Assembly (NCBI GenBank): GCA_013396915.1
Contig: VWZL01005037.1
Span: forward strand, 1,638,230-1,702,229
DNA length: 64,000 nt
Direction: 5' to 3'
DNA from: Stercorarius parasiticus
Lineage: Eukaryota; Chordata; Aves; Charadriiformes; Stercorariidae
A program made the translations under genes and the position numbers. Below the pieces are notes generated by a model that was not told the origin of the DNA, made no database searches, and saw only the letters and a program-made list of their open reading frames with translations. Of this stretch, positions 22,501 through 37,500 are shown piece by piece. How positions within the stretch are numbered: the stretch's first letter is position 1; each line of letters starts with the position of its first letter.

Positions 22501-25500
22501 GCAACTATGTACACAATCTTACAGTAAGCAAAGAGGTTAAAAAAAGAAAGATGAAGATTAGAACAGTAAAAATATTCTCCATGTGTCAAATTTTTATATT
22601 GCTTCACAGTATGAAGCTGTCAACAAGAGAACTAATTGAGTCTAGAATGTTTGTTTTGATATGAGCACCTCTTACTGTAACTGAACTACAAATCTTATCG
22701 TACTCTTCTGATTGATTGCTGAATAGCTTGAATTTCCTACAGCAAACCAGTAGAAATAAACACTGCCCTTACTGTAGAGGAGTTGGCTGCCATTACGACC
22801 ATTTCCATTCCTGGAAAATGTTTGTTGTGAATTGCAACACTTCTGACAACAGGCTTTCTTCTTATTTTTGTAGTTACACGGAGGCGTGTCAGATACGACA
22901 GTGGCTTAGATTCTGATTGTACCTTGTTGCTAATTTGAATGACTTGTACTAAAAATGAGTGTTGGATAAGTTTGTGTTAAAATTTCAGTAATTGAATTGC
23001 GATTTTTTAATATTCTAACATACATATTTGTTTAATTGTCGAAAGATCTAGAATTTTAATATTTCTGTTGTAGCTTGCATATTGCAGTATTTAATTATTC
23101 CACATTTCTGAATCACAGTTTTGGTTTTTGTTCTGTTTTAGGAGACAAAACACTGTCTAACCGTCAACCTTACTACACTCCGTGTTTGGTGTTATGCCTG
23201 TAGTAAGGAAGTATTCTTGGATAGAAAATTAGGATCTCATTCTCCACTACCAAATGCAAGACTGTCTCACCAAGCACAAGAAAATAGTGTGCAGGTATTT
23301 TTTAACCCAATGAAAAAAAGGCAGCTGTAGCTTTATAGTAAACATTGTGTCTTCTCTCAAATGAGAAACTGACTTTTCCTCTTTTCTTGTGGCTGAACTT
23401 TCTATTAATTTCTCTCTATTTTTATAAATTTTCTTTATAAAGACATTACCCAGCTTCTCTGTACTATCTCCGAAGAATGCTTTTTTCATTGTATTGTCTA
23501 ATTGTTTGTAATCTACAATAAACTGTAAGGTACTAAAAAAATACAGGGTTAAATTTAAGGTTACAAAATCGGAATAGTTCACCTGTGCTTCCCCATTCTG
23601 TCAGCTCTTGAAAATGGTACTTACAAAACTCATTACAGTAATTGCTGGCTAACCTACAGGGAGCCACAGAATGCCTTGTAAGCACAGTACTTCTAGAGAA
23701 ATATGTGCTAATTTTTGACCTTATTCACCTAGTAATATAAGACGCTTAAGAGGATTCCTACAGCTTAGTTTCTGAGGCTTTAACATGTCTAGTTTTCAGT
23801 TTTGATAAATGACTGAAAAGATCTTGATTTTTGAGTGCGTGTGGCAAAATTTTTCTAGTGGAGTGGTATACACACAAACACTCCTGAATAGTTAAGAATA
23901 GAACTACTGTACCAGAATTTACTAAGAAGGCAGTAGTAACCTGCATATATTCTATATATATGTGTAATTTTGGTGTAGAATGATAAATATATTGTGTTAG
24001 ATTTGTGTGGAAAAATATGTATCAAACTAGAAATCAGGTGAATGCTATTAGCCTTCTATGGCAGCTAGGATTGCCAAAGAGTATAAATATGCCAAGGAGA
24101 GAAATATGGCCAGTATCTGGGAAGTTGATATTAGTCGAGTAAAACACAGGCTTGAGATGGTAGCATTTTATGTGATTACAGCATCAAAGACAAGACTTTA
24201 TAAAAGTGCTTAGCTGTTCCTAACTCCACATTTATTAACAATTAACACAGTAGCTGAAGGGTAAGATAAAGAAACAAGCATTTGCTAGTATTGGAGACAA
24301 GTTAGAGGGAAAAAATGAGCAAAGCAGATGTTATATAGAGAATTTTGAAATAATGCTGTTTGCTTGTCTTGTTCTTCTGCAATTTCAACAAGGTTTCTTT
24401 AGGTTTGATTTGTTGTTTTGTTATGTTTTCCTGGTTGCATTAGTCTTCACAGGCATCGGTACTGTTCACTCTGATAATATCTTCTCTAGATGAGTGTTGT
24501 CTTGGAGAAAGCTATGCTGCAGTTTCTTAAGTATTATGGCATAATGCATGTATCTGAAAAAAAAGGTGTTATTTCTTTACTGCATATTTAATGTACTTAT
24601 ATAAAAATGGCAGGTAACTCAGTTAAAACTGACAAGTACAGTATTTCTAAAATTGTTTTGCTTGAGGCATGGAGCTATGGAAGACATACCATGATGCACA
24701 GGTTGGACAGAAAGATGGGCAATTTTTCAATATATGTGGAGAGGAAATATCCTTTAGTATTTTCACTTCACAGTTTAGTATTTAATATGAACATAATCTG
24801 ACCATTTTCTTGTAACATGCCAGCAGCTCAATTAGAATAGTACCATTGGAATATTTTTAAAAAATTTCTGTTGTCTTGATATAAAGCTGGGTTCAGACTT
24901 CTGAACTTCTGTTCTATTATACTTAACCTGTTTTAATCTTCCAGGGAAATGCGTATCATATACAGGAAAATCAGTAGAACTTAAAAGTCTGTCAAACATT
25001 TTGCTTAGAATTGTTATTTATATGCTCACAAAAAGAGCTTGTCATTCAATAAATGTCTGCCTGCGTAATACTTTGTTTCGCTATTTGTGCATTTTGTTTC
25101 CAACAGTTTAATTTGTCTTCTTTAAATGTAGTGAGCCATCTGGTGGCATATCAAAAACATATACACTAACTTTTACGTGATGACTACTGTGTTAGCTTTT
25201 CAGTGCTGGCTTACTGTTTGTTATCCAAGGGAAAGAAATACTATAAATTGCTTTGTTTTGATTCTTCATCTGTTGTCATAAAATCATGCAATGTTGTCAC
25301 TGCTAATCTGAAAACAAAGACGTGGGGTTTTTCTTAGTAAACTTTATCAGGGTAGCTGTGGAATCCTATTATTCTCACTTTATATGCAGTGAGATTTCGA
25401 AATGCATTCACGTAATTTTCAGTTCCTAGACTTGATGATGAAATTATACATAAGCTTAATTAAGAGGAAAATTGATAAATACAAGTAAATATGCTTTTTT

Positions 25501-28500
25501 CTTTTTCTCTGTATAAGGATTTCAAAATACCTAGTAATCCCACACTGAAGATTCCGCTAGCAGCTGTATTTGATGACTTAGATATAGAAGTGGAAGAAGA
25601 TGAGTTAAAGACTAGAGGTAATAAAAGCAAAATCTAGTGCTTTATTGCCCTTTATTACGTGTGTATGTCTCCAAGTCTGTTCTCCAGCTATCTACTAGTT
25701 CTCTTCTAAGCGGAACTGTTTCCTGTTCTGCTCCAACTAAGATCTTTATTTTTAGTTTCACCTTTATTGCATCAGTCTTCACTTCAGAGCAGAGGCTGCA
25801 GTGGTAAATGTGCACCTGTGCAAGTAGCCACAAAAATAAGAAAGCATGTTGGAGTAATGTTTAGTGTAGCTGCTGTTTTAGCCACTCTGGTAAAAGTAGT
25901 TTTTAATAAAATCTGTTCTTATGTTTTCTCCTGTCTTAAAATGTTCCTGATTTGAATGCTTTCCTGTATTTTGGGTATCTGAGCCTTCAGTATCCCAGTA
26001 TGGTTTTTCTGGGTTTTTTGTTTGTTTGTTTGTTTTTTTCTCTATTTCAGTAATGGATTGTTTAATATTAAACTGTTGTGAAGATGAAAATGACAGTGGA
26101 TGAAACCCCAAACAGTGAAGCCTTAATTTCTCCTTGCATAAGCGAACATAATTATTATTATTTCTTACGAGTCTCAAATTTGTGTTGATAATTTTAGAAA
26201 AGGATATGTGTATTTGCTCATGAAGAAAATATTTCTAACTACCATTTTCTCAGGAAAATCTGACCAGCAGATTGTTAAACTATTGTTTTTGAGATGCCAG
26301 TGCATATGTCAAGGCAGTTTGTTTTCCATCTGTGATAAAAGAGCTATTCTAGTTTACGGGTCTCATTTCTCCTTTACTCATCTACTACCAGCTTTCTCTC
26401 TCCTAAGTCTGCTAGCATTGGCCAAAAAAACCTACTTTGCCCCTTCTGTTGTCTGGCACGGTCTTTCTGGATATGTCACCACCCCACTAATTTGCCATCT
26501 GCCTTTAAATCATTAAACCATGTGTTTTATTCCCATTAGTTTCTCCTAACAATGTGTATTTCTGTATCTTCTTTTCCTACTAATATTTTGGGGAACGTAG
26601 AATTGCATTAAAGTTCCCAGTAATACTAATGTGACTGTGTTAATACATTTCTCAAATGTAAAGGAAAAAAACCTTCTTTAGCTCCATTTTAGCTTTGTTA
26701 AAATTTCTTTTTAAATGCTTTCGATGAAGCAAACATTAGAATGTGTCTTTACAAGAGAAGTCTATTCAAAAACTTTACTTGTGACACTGCAGCCTGGAAA
26801 ACTGCAGTGAGAGTTTCTTCCTGATACATCTGCTGTTAAAAAAATAAAATAAAAAATATTTAAAAATCTTATGACTGTTTCCAATTTCAGTAAAAATGAC
26901 CGTCCTTTTTGTAGCAGAAGGGCAGAGTGCAGGTTCAGATGTGGGAAGCAGGACTGTATTTCCATTCAGACACATAGAAGGATCTTTTAAAACTTAAAAA
27001 TGAAGTTCTGTGTATTAGAAAATTCAACTGAAATAACCGAACTGTTTTTTAGATGTAAAAGGATTTTCTTTTATTTTTCTGCCACAGACTACAAAGATCA
27101 GGGTACTTCCTGTACTTCAAGGATTGCATAGAGCCGATGGTGTTGATTGCTGAATATTTTAAATTTTCCAGTCTTATTGATTCTTTGCTTATAAATGTTA
27201 TTGTTTTCTCACACAAAAGCAATTTTATTTTGAAATTAATTACTTCATTAATTCAACACTGGTAGCTACGAATAGCAAGTGTATCAGATTATTTTTTAAA
27301 ATTGAGATGATATGATAATTATGAGTTGTTTAAATAGCCTCTCTTCAAATATTTAGAGAGCATTTTTCATGAGTCCATAATCACTGAAAAACTGTATGTT
27401 AATTGTAACTCTTATGTGTAAGGAAAAAGAAAGTAAACTATCTGAGCTTGAGAATAAATTCTGTGGGAAAGTCTCAACTGAGCAGTCTGTATAAAAATAA
27501 GGGTATGTAATTGGCGTAGAAGACAACTGATCATAGGTAATTGTAATTCTGATTCTGGGATAATCACATGCTGACTAGGTTTTGAATGTTTAGTATAATC
27601 TGACTACTAGCGTGAACTTGAGACAGAAGAGTGAAATCTTCCTTGATAAGCTTTTGGTAATATTATTATCAGTTACGAATGCAGCAGAGCATCAGTTTAA
27701 CTGAACAGGTAATTCATTAAGTTCAAGTAAAACTTAAATATTGATAAACATGTTTTAACTTACAATCTGCAGCTGCCATAAAACATCAAAAGTTAGTAAG
27801 ATGAAATACGATCTACTTGTCTGAAGTGTAATAGTCAGCCAAAATAAAAACACTTAATTACTTCTTCTAGTTAGATTAGTATTCCTTTAGGAGTCTTATG
27901 TTTCTTTTAGTTACAATTTGGCATCCAAAGTGTTAGATAAATATTTTAATTAGTATGTATTTTCTAGGAAGAATTTTCCTTAATAGGTCTTGTATTGGAT
28001 TAACAAATCTACTGAATATTCATTCTGTCTTTCAGGTCTAACGGGATTAAAAAATATTGGAAACACTTGTTACATGAATGCAGCTTTACAAGCTCTTTCC
28101 AATTGGTAAGGAAGATGCTTGTAAATGTAATTTTATATTTGCTTATACGTGCATTTTCTCAAGATATACTTGAGGATTTTGAAGGGTTGCACTACCATGG
28201 AAGAAGGCATGTTTTTGTTAAATCTCAGTCTTATATACTACAAGCAATTGTGTCACTGATAGGAAAAAAAACTGTTCTGATACATGGGTTACTCAGATTT
28301 TTCCCTGTTTCATTCTAATTCCTCACTGTCCTAAATATATGCAGCTCTAGAAACTAGAAGAAAATCTGATAAAAGCTATTAAATTTGTGAGTTGGGTTTG
28401 TTTCTGCTACAGAAGAAATCAAAGGAAATGCATAGGAATAAACCCTAATTAAAAAGAAGGGACATGTTAAGATCAAAAGGTCCAAATTCAGTCCTTACAA

Positions 28501-31500
28501 ACAATACATCTGGGACACGCTATGCTAAATCATCCTAGGTGTAGCTAGAATAAAAAAATCTTCTCACTCCATGGGGATACCAGACAAGTTCTTGAAGGAG
28601 AAATCTACAGAAGTTGAAGAGATAAAGGGGGGGGTTAAAGGGAGAGAATTGAGAGAGTACGTGAGTTGGCAACACTGCATGAAGTAAAGAGATAAATAAT
28701 CATTTAAGTATAAATGATATACCTGCAAACATCATGTGGCGCTATTGGATTCTAGAGAAAAGAAGATTTAAGATGCTATTTATGGACTAGGCTTATGGTG
28801 ATTGTTGCTGTAGTGGTACATGTGTACTTCTGTGATGGCCAGTAGGAATTGACTTGAATTTGAATCCTGTTAGACAATTCTGGTGCTTTAACAAGTGTCA
28901 GAACACGTTTGAGGAGCAGTGTTTCTGTACTGCTGAAGCTGTCCTACTGGGAAATGTCTGGTTGCAGCATTTAAGGATGTAGGAGATGAAATTGTTCAAC
29001 TACATAATAGTATTTTTTGGTTTGGTTTTTTTTTTTTTTAAATAATCTTGTATGAAATGCAGATTTCCTCTTGTATTTTAACAATCTGAGAAAAAATACT
29101 ATTTTCTTCTTTTTAATCAGCCCACCTTTGACGCACTTTTTTCTTGACTGTGGAGGTTTAGCCCGAACAGATAAGAAACCAGCAATTTGTAAAAGTTACC
29201 TCAAGCTGATGACAGAACTCTGGCACAAAAGCAGGTATTGCATTGTTTTGGTGATGAAATGATTATAAATAAACTCCACAGCCATGAAGGATGCATTAAT
29301 CTGTCCTAGATTTCTAATTTTCATTTTGTATGTATCACAGAATTACTCATAAATTAAGGAAGGAAAGATTAGCTTGCAGAATTTAAATACTGCTTATAAC
29401 GTGTTCTTTTCACTACCTACCAAAGATAGGATAAATAATTGATATAAATTGTAGTAAGGAAGATCTGACAAGAAATAGATGATAAACACTATACAAAGTA
29501 CCATTAAACTTTTAAAAATAACTTTGTATCTACCAGAAATACATCTAAAATGTTAAACTACTTTATCCTCTCTGTGTCCTTCATTCTGTACCAATGTTCA
29601 TCAATTTCTCTTATTTCCTTATATGGAATTTCTGTTATCTCCATCTAAGAAAATACTTCAAAATATAAGTACAAAGGTAAAGAAATAATAATTGTGCATA
29701 GTGCCAAGAGTGTGTCTGATTTGTCATCTGATTCTTTTACAAGAAATGTGGCGTAAAAGGCCTGATACGGTCTCTATTTCTGTTGGATGACACATTTTTT
29801 AAAAAAATGTATAGTTAATAATTCAATACCAATATTATTCAATTACCAGTATTGGTTAAGTTTAATATCATTGGTGTTAGATGTGTTATAGTTCAGTTGC
29901 AGATAAAATCATGATCCCAGTAAAGATAGAAAATTCCACTTAAATGCTTGCTTTTTTGTGTATATTTGTATATGTAAAACTTTTTTCTATTTTTTTTCTT
30001 TAGGCCTGGTTCTGTTGTTCCTACTGGTTTATTTCAAGGAATTAAAACTGTTAATCCAACGTTTCGAGGCTACTCCCAACAGGTAAAACTTTCTGATGTT
30101 TTTTAAATCTACCTAAGCCATAAAGTTATCTCTTATTTTTAAACTTAATGCTTAGGATACCATGCTTCCTATATTCTCAACTTCTGGGAATAATTCCTTT
30201 TCCCTTTTTTCAGGAAAATTGAAATGCTACATATCTAAAACTTTTCCTTTGTGTGAAGTAATGCTGCTAATATTTGAGCGTCCCAGAAAACAAAATAACA
30301 GTGTTCAAAAATAAAAAAGAATATAATAGATTTTTATATGTTTATCTACCAGTTAAGTTTTTAAAAAATTAAATACGCAGTACCCAATTGTTATTTAGTA
30401 TCTTGGAAAGAAAAACCCACTGCTGTGTCTTTTGTAAGCAGTATGGTGGGAACTGTAAGTTGGTAACTTGTTAGATAGTCACGGATTACTATATAGTAAA
30501 GGCATTCTTCAGTTGATCCTTCATGCAGTATCTTGCTGCATTCATACAGTTTGCAGTACTTTATTAAAAGCTTTTGGGCTAGATGAAAATTTTAAGCCCT
30601 GTAATTAGAAAAGCTTACTAATATCTTCCAGGACTCTGCTGTTATTCAAGGGAATTTTGCTGTTTCAGTTAGCATGTTTCAAATTTGTGGAGTGGAAGAA
30701 TAGAACACACATTTTAATGTTCTAATCCTGCATGTAGCTGTAAAGTAAATGTTTACATAGTAATCTGAATGTTTTTTAATTTATTAATTAATTTCTTAAG
30801 AGCCACATGAATTTCTGGAAAAGTAGAAAATCAGTCTTGATAACTGAAAAGAAACTGTATGGAAACTTGGTTCTCGTAGCTTTGAACACTGATGAGAACG
30901 TCTTTTTCCATGCTGAGCAACACTTAATGAGAACTTTTTCAGGTTCTGCCTGGATCACACTTCAGTTGTATGTTTAGTAGTTTTCATGGCAACGATTAAA
31001 ACAAAGCAGGTCTTTCATGACCAGCGCTCTCCTCTTGCCCAGCCTTGCCGATTGTGCAGCCAGTTGGGCAGCCATGTCCAGTATTCAGGGAGAAAAAGGA
31101 ATTCTTTTGCTCAGTGAAGAATGTTTATCAGTTAATCTGTGTCTCAAGGATTGAGTCTTCTTTTGTGTTGTTTTTTTTTTTTTTTTTTTTTTTAAAGGGT
31201 TACCAGCAAATAGGCATATTAAGTTTGGGTTTTTTTCATTACCCAAACCCAAAACTTGAATCTGGTAGTTGTAGTTTTTAAGAAAAAGAATGCTTTCTAG
31301 TCAGCAGTTGTAAGCTTAATAAGTAATTGCTATGATGGATGGGAATGTTGTGCAGCAAAAATTACTATTATGAACAACCAAAATACAAAAAGGAAAATAG
31401 GAGAAAACAGAAGCAGTAATAGTTGCCAAGAAGAGGCTATTGTTTTCTTCCACGCTTGCTTTATTAAATATTCTCTATTGCCAGGAATCAAGCAGCTGTG

Positions 31501-34500
31501 TTGATTGTTGAAATTTGGTGGCTTTTAAGATACTTCCAAACACGGATTAGGCTTGTAGTAATACTTGACAGCTCTTTGTGGAAACACTGATAGTTAAGGA
31601 ATCTTGTCCAGGCTTGCGAAGAAGAGTTAAAATCTTTTTGACAGTAGGATGCAATTGGAAAGATGGACTAAGTACATCATCATACTTTTTATTGAAGTGC
31701 TTTCATGCCCAGTGAAAGCAAGTCTCTGGTTGCTTTGCTGAAGGTGCTGCATAAGGTTTTAAAAAACTGTCCGTAAAACATTCCATTACCAGCAGAACTG
31801 GAATCTGACCACACTGTTGGTAGTTGCTTGTTACATTTATCATTCATGTAGACTGTGCCAGTAGTTTTGTTAACGTTGTTGACATAAGCTTTTTAGGAAT
31901 TGAAGTGTTTTGAAGGAAACTCACAAGATTACTTACGACATGCAAGAAATGGATGCAGGAAACAAATATGTGGTCTGGAAATGAAACTTCTTTTGAACAT
32001 TAGACCTGGAACAGAGGAATTTACCTTATTCTTCTTTAAACAGCCATCTGTAGCTTTTATTGTAGTTACCTGTATCTTTTCCTGATGTAACTTTAATATT
32101 TTCCAAATACAGTGGAATAACATTGGAAAACTTGTTTAAAATCCTAGGATGCACAAGAATTTTTGCGTTGTCTAATGGATTTGCTTCATGAAGAACTTAA
32201 AGAACCAGTTGTAGAACTGGAAGATGCCCAGCCTATGAGCGTTGAAGAGAGTATGGAAGAAGAAAAGAGTCAGTCAGATGTAGGCTTTCAGCCTTGTGAA
32301 TCCTGTGGTACCTGTGATAAAACAGAAAATGACGCTATTTTCAAACCTGTCTTAGAGGATCCTGCAGAGACAACCATGTTAATTCAGGATGATGATAACA
32401 ACTCAATTGCATCCAAAGACTGGCAGAAAGAAAAAATATCAAGCAACAAGCTTAAACGAGCAAATTCTATGGAAGACTTGGAAAAAGACACAAACACTGC
32501 TTCAGAGACCACTGAATTTTTAAATAATCAAGGAACTGTCAAAGTACAGATACACAGCAGATTCTCAGGTAATATATTACTAATGTGCAATTGAAATAGT
32601 CAAATTCTTAGCCAGAATATCTGTGCAAGTGGAAATGAGTTGTAGAATACAGTAGAGAGGTATAGGTCAAATAGCGTTGGTGGATTCACTTGTAAAAAAC
32701 GCATTTTCTTAATTTATTTTTTTAGTTTAGGTGTTCTGAACTCATTTTGAATTTCCTTGAAAAGCTAAAGATATGTTCTGGTTAAGGTTTCAGATTACCC
32801 AGAAGAATGGGGTTTTTTGGTTTTGTTCTTAACTTAAAGGTATGTGAACTGAAATGGTGCTTCATTCCTGAATGTCCAGTGACCTGACAGTGTGGTTAAA
32901 TAAATTACATAACTATTGTGTCTGTTCATTCTGCAGTACATTTTTTTGATAGAATTTATTAAATAATGCAAATATTAATTGCAGAGTACATCAGTGATGT
33001 CCACATGAATGATGTGTCTGCAGCCCAGACGCCATTATCAAATGAAGGGATGAACACACGCTTATCAAACAGTCCTCCAAAATCATTCTCATCGTGCTCT
33101 TCACTGGCACCAGTCCACAAAAAAGGTAGAGGCCCTTTATTTTCTTCCTCCTGGTGCTGAATTGCTCTGTATTACAGTTTTCATTTTGTTGTTTCTGGCG
33201 TAGCAATGCAGTGTTGTTCTTAGGGTTGTTTTTTTCTTAAGCCCCTATCCCCAGTGGGGAGGGGGAGCATTAGATAAGCTGGACATAGAAGTCCCATTTA
33301 ATTCCCCATAATGCTATGGGAATTCCCTAGTGTGCTAGGACTTGCGTCTGGGGGGCTAATACCTAATTACAACACACCTATTCACCACTTCTCTGCTGTT
33401 TCCCCCTTGCCGCAAGCACGTAATGTCTGTTGGGTGCCATAGTTCTAAGATGCCCCTGCTTGTCAGGGTTTTCCATTTCTTCCTGCTGTTTGTTAGTGTG
33501 GGTAAATACAGCACATCCACATGTCTGATAAATGAATACTTTAGAACCATCTTAAAGCAGTTTAGTGTCAAAATAAGTGATTGAAAGGAACCTTAGAGAA
33601 TTTTGGGCAAAAGGCTGTATGAGGCAGTTTGTGTCCACGATAAATAAAATACATCTGATGCGTTGTGGAAAAGAGGTTTTTCAGATTACTTCTAACGGCT
33701 GTTCTTTCTGCTAGAGATACTTTTGAATTCAGACTTTGCTATTCTTTTAGACATCTTTCTAGGTATGTGATGACACAGAGACAATATATAATACTGCTGG
33801 ACTGTAAAGAGGCAAAAGTACTTGCTTATGGGCAAACTCTTTATGAACAAAGGAGCCTTGGGAGGTTGTATTCTATATGAAAGACTTATTGGAGTAATCC
33901 AGTTTCCTTCTCACTGTAATTATTCCCATGTTTCACTGCCTGTCTTGTTACTGGCTGTCAGCATTTTGGCAGAGTTTGCCTTCAACTCCTACAAGACACT
34001 TGAGTGGTCTCTTGGGTAACACACTGACTCCAGGAGAGGTTTTGTGGTCTTAATTTTCGCCTACCATTCCAGTAACCTGTAGAGCCCAAGGGACTGTTCT
34101 GGTGTGTTTACCTAAGTAGTAGTGGATTTGGGTGGGGAGCATGTGTTTACTTTTTTTTTTTTTAATAAGCTGCTGTTAGGCTGGACTCTAATAGTAAATT
34201 TAGTCTACTTCAACCCACCGTCATATGTGTTGTGATACAATAAGCTTCTGTCTGAGCTCTTCAGCCCAACATGGTTAAACTTCCTGGAAACGTGATCAAA
34301 ATAAATGTCAGATAGAATGTGCCTTTTTAAGTTTATACCTTGGGGGATTCCTGCCAAGATGAATCTCGTAGCAGTAGGCTGTAGATTTCAAGACTGGCTG
34401 TTGGAGTTTTACCCAAACACAGGCAAAATTTTCTGGTGTTTGTCCCCCATAAACTGCTTGAGGAACCCCCATGATTGCCTGGTACTAGCAGTAATCCGGT

Positions 34501-37500
34501 TGTGTAATTTCTAAGAAATATTTAGTAAATAGAAACGGGGCTTGGCTCATAATGTAATCCTAAATATGTGTGATCTCTAATTATGTTATGTAAAGTTGAA
34601 GGAAATCAGAATCCACTGTATCTTGATTTACTTTCAACATTTTATTTTTGTCATTTTATAGTTTCAACTGTATCATCACCAAAAAGGAAGAAGCGCAAGA
34701 AGTACAGGAGTGTTATCTCTGATATATTTGATGGGACTATAATAAGCTCTGTGCAGTGCTTGACTTGTGATCGGGTGAGTAAGGAGGGGAAGTTCTAGCA
34801 TTTAATATGTTTTTTTCCCCAATACAAATACTTACGCTTTTACAAATAAATACAGTCATTCTCTGATAACTTTATTCTTTTGTGGCAGATTTCCTCAGAA
34901 GGTTAGATTGTTTTATACTTGTTCACTCTAATAATAATGATATAATAGCAGCTACTACCAGCACTTCGTGTTTAGACTAGTTTGCTTTCATTGAGCTGGG
35001 TATTTACTCAGAACTAAAAAATAACGTTTTGAGAATCGATTTACAGCAAGGATGGAGAAAGAGGCTTGCTCTTCCACTTCACTTAGGTATGATTAGTTTC
35101 TAGTAGTGTTCTGAATATCCTAATGCATACCTGCTACTGTCGTAAGTTCTCAGGTACATAATGTTACAAAGAAAAGTGAAAGACCAACGATACTGCTATA
35201 ACAGTCTTATCAGGTAGATTGAGGCTAAGAATATTCATGTCTTTCAAAAAATCCAGGTAAGACACTTTTACAGGTTATATGAATCATTAGCTGCTTTATG
35301 AAGTTGTCCTCTACTGCAAGATGTGGTGTGATATAGGAACAGTTAATTTTTTTCTGTGCTATGTTCTCCTAGAATTACTTGGAACAGCATACACGATCAT
35401 TTAAAAAAACCCAACCGTCAATTATCTAAACATGTCTAGCGTACTACTTTAGCTTCAAAGCAATAGTGTCAAATGTTGGATATCCGAATCTTTGCACTGG
35501 GGACAAATTTCTCAACATAAAGTTTGAATCTAACCCTGATGCAGTTGCATGCCCTTACTGCTTCCCTTGCTCTAGATCTAAGAATACCGAGACCTCAGGG
35601 TAATCTAGTGAGCCAGTTCAAACAACAAATAAGAATTCTTAAAGCTTGCTTGATTTTTACCCTGTGACTATGTGATCACTAAATCCAGCATGGGAGAAAG
35701 AAAATGCACAGCTGGGTCTCTTTTGCAGCGGGTCCAGTTACATCAGGTCAAGATTATGTTAAACTAAAATACCATCAAAACCATGGGCTGAAGCTTTCTG
35801 AAACTAGCTTGTATAACAAGGAGCCTAAGGCAAAAATCATAGTTCTTTGTACGACTAGTAGGAAGACAACTAATTAATAATGACTTTAAAAAAATATTTC
35901 AGTGATAACAATGTGCAAGTTCACTCTAAAATGTTATTTTTTCTTCCTCTTTTTTAGAAAATGAGTTCTTACATCTCCTTATTTGTAATTAATTCGCTAT
36001 CTAGTGGAATTTTCAACTATACAGGGACTTAGTGGTTAACTGGTGAGCTTACAGAATTCAATTTAATTGCTATTTCTCTTCAAGCTTAACTCTATTTTGT
36101 TTCATTTGTTCTCTTCTTTAGCTGTCTGTAACCCTGGAGACCTTTCAGGATCTGTCCTTGCCTATTCCAGGTAAGGAAGATCTTGCTAAACTCCATTCTG
36201 CAAGTCATCAGACATCTCTAGTCAAGGCAGGGTCATGTGGAGAAGCGTATGCCCCCCAGGGATGGATAGCTTTTTTTATGGAATATTTCAAAAGGTAAAT
36301 AATATTTACCTTGTTTTATTTATTAATGTATTTTGAAATTCCAGTTTCTGCTCTTCTGGCAGAACATTTGTTGGTTTTCTTTCTTTTCTGTCAATGATGT
36401 TTCAGGTTTGTTGTCTCATGTGTTCCTAGCTGGTTTTGGGGTCCAGTTGTAACCTTACAAGATTGTCTTGCTGCCTTTTTCGCCAGAGATGAGCTCAAGG
36501 GTAAGAGGTTAATTACATGAACATGTTTCTTCTGGGTTTTTTTTTTCTCCTATCACAATAAGATGATTAATATCTTCTTAGCTTCACGCAATTAAGCAAA
36601 GGCCACGTGTTAGACTGTAATACAGTGATTCCTTGCTCTTACGGGATCATTCATTTCAAAAAGGTAAGCTTCTCACTCAACTGAATATTTGAGGCGAGAA
36701 ATGCCTGTGAAAGCTGTTTTATAAATGTCAAGTAAATCTGAATTTGGTTTAATGAAATGATATCAACTGAAGGTTCATAAAAATTTAAAAACCCCACTAT
36801 ATTAATACTCATTCTCATAACCTTAATTTGGATTTAGTAAATTACTTCCCTTTTAAATTATATAGCATCATCTCTTGAAATTGTGCTGTACTGCTTCATA
36901 GTTGAAAACATAAAGCCGAAGAACCTTTCTATTTAGTTGCTATGTCAACACTCTTACGACTGTTAAATATTGAATGCAGCCTAAAGATAAATTCCCTTGA
37001 AACTTTTATATATTAAATGTATGCACTTGAAGGATAACTATTTGGATTTAGAGAATAATGGCTGTTTTTCTTCTCCCTGATATTTGCAGGTGATAACATG
37101 TACAGCTGTGGAAGGTGTAAAAAGTAAGCTGTCTTTTACCTTTGTTTTAACTTGTCTTAATTTAAGTGCTTTAAGGCTTCTGTTAGTCAAGAGACATTTA
37201 TTTCTGTTGGATGTGTTGCAGTACTATTACTCTTTTGATACTACCTTGTGTTCTGGCTGTCAGAAATTTAGTGTTACAAAGGTGCAGGAGTTAGGAAGCA
37301 CTGACTCACCGTACCATATTGCAAACCAAACATGCTTAATTCTTTTTCATGTTCCTTACAATTTTAGACCTTTCTAAATTGCTTTTGGTTGATAAAATAA
37401 AAGCTTTCAGCCCCCTATATTAACTAGCAGGATTTCATTGATACACAGTAGGTCACGTCAGTGTGTTAAAAATAAATAAATATACTACAGCTTTAAATAC

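Noticed and set aside
22716..22916. ORF with [13 protein letters not shown], like a small zinc finger
   Set aside because: Single short match without spaced repeats or splice signals, inside a USP33 intron; most likely chance.
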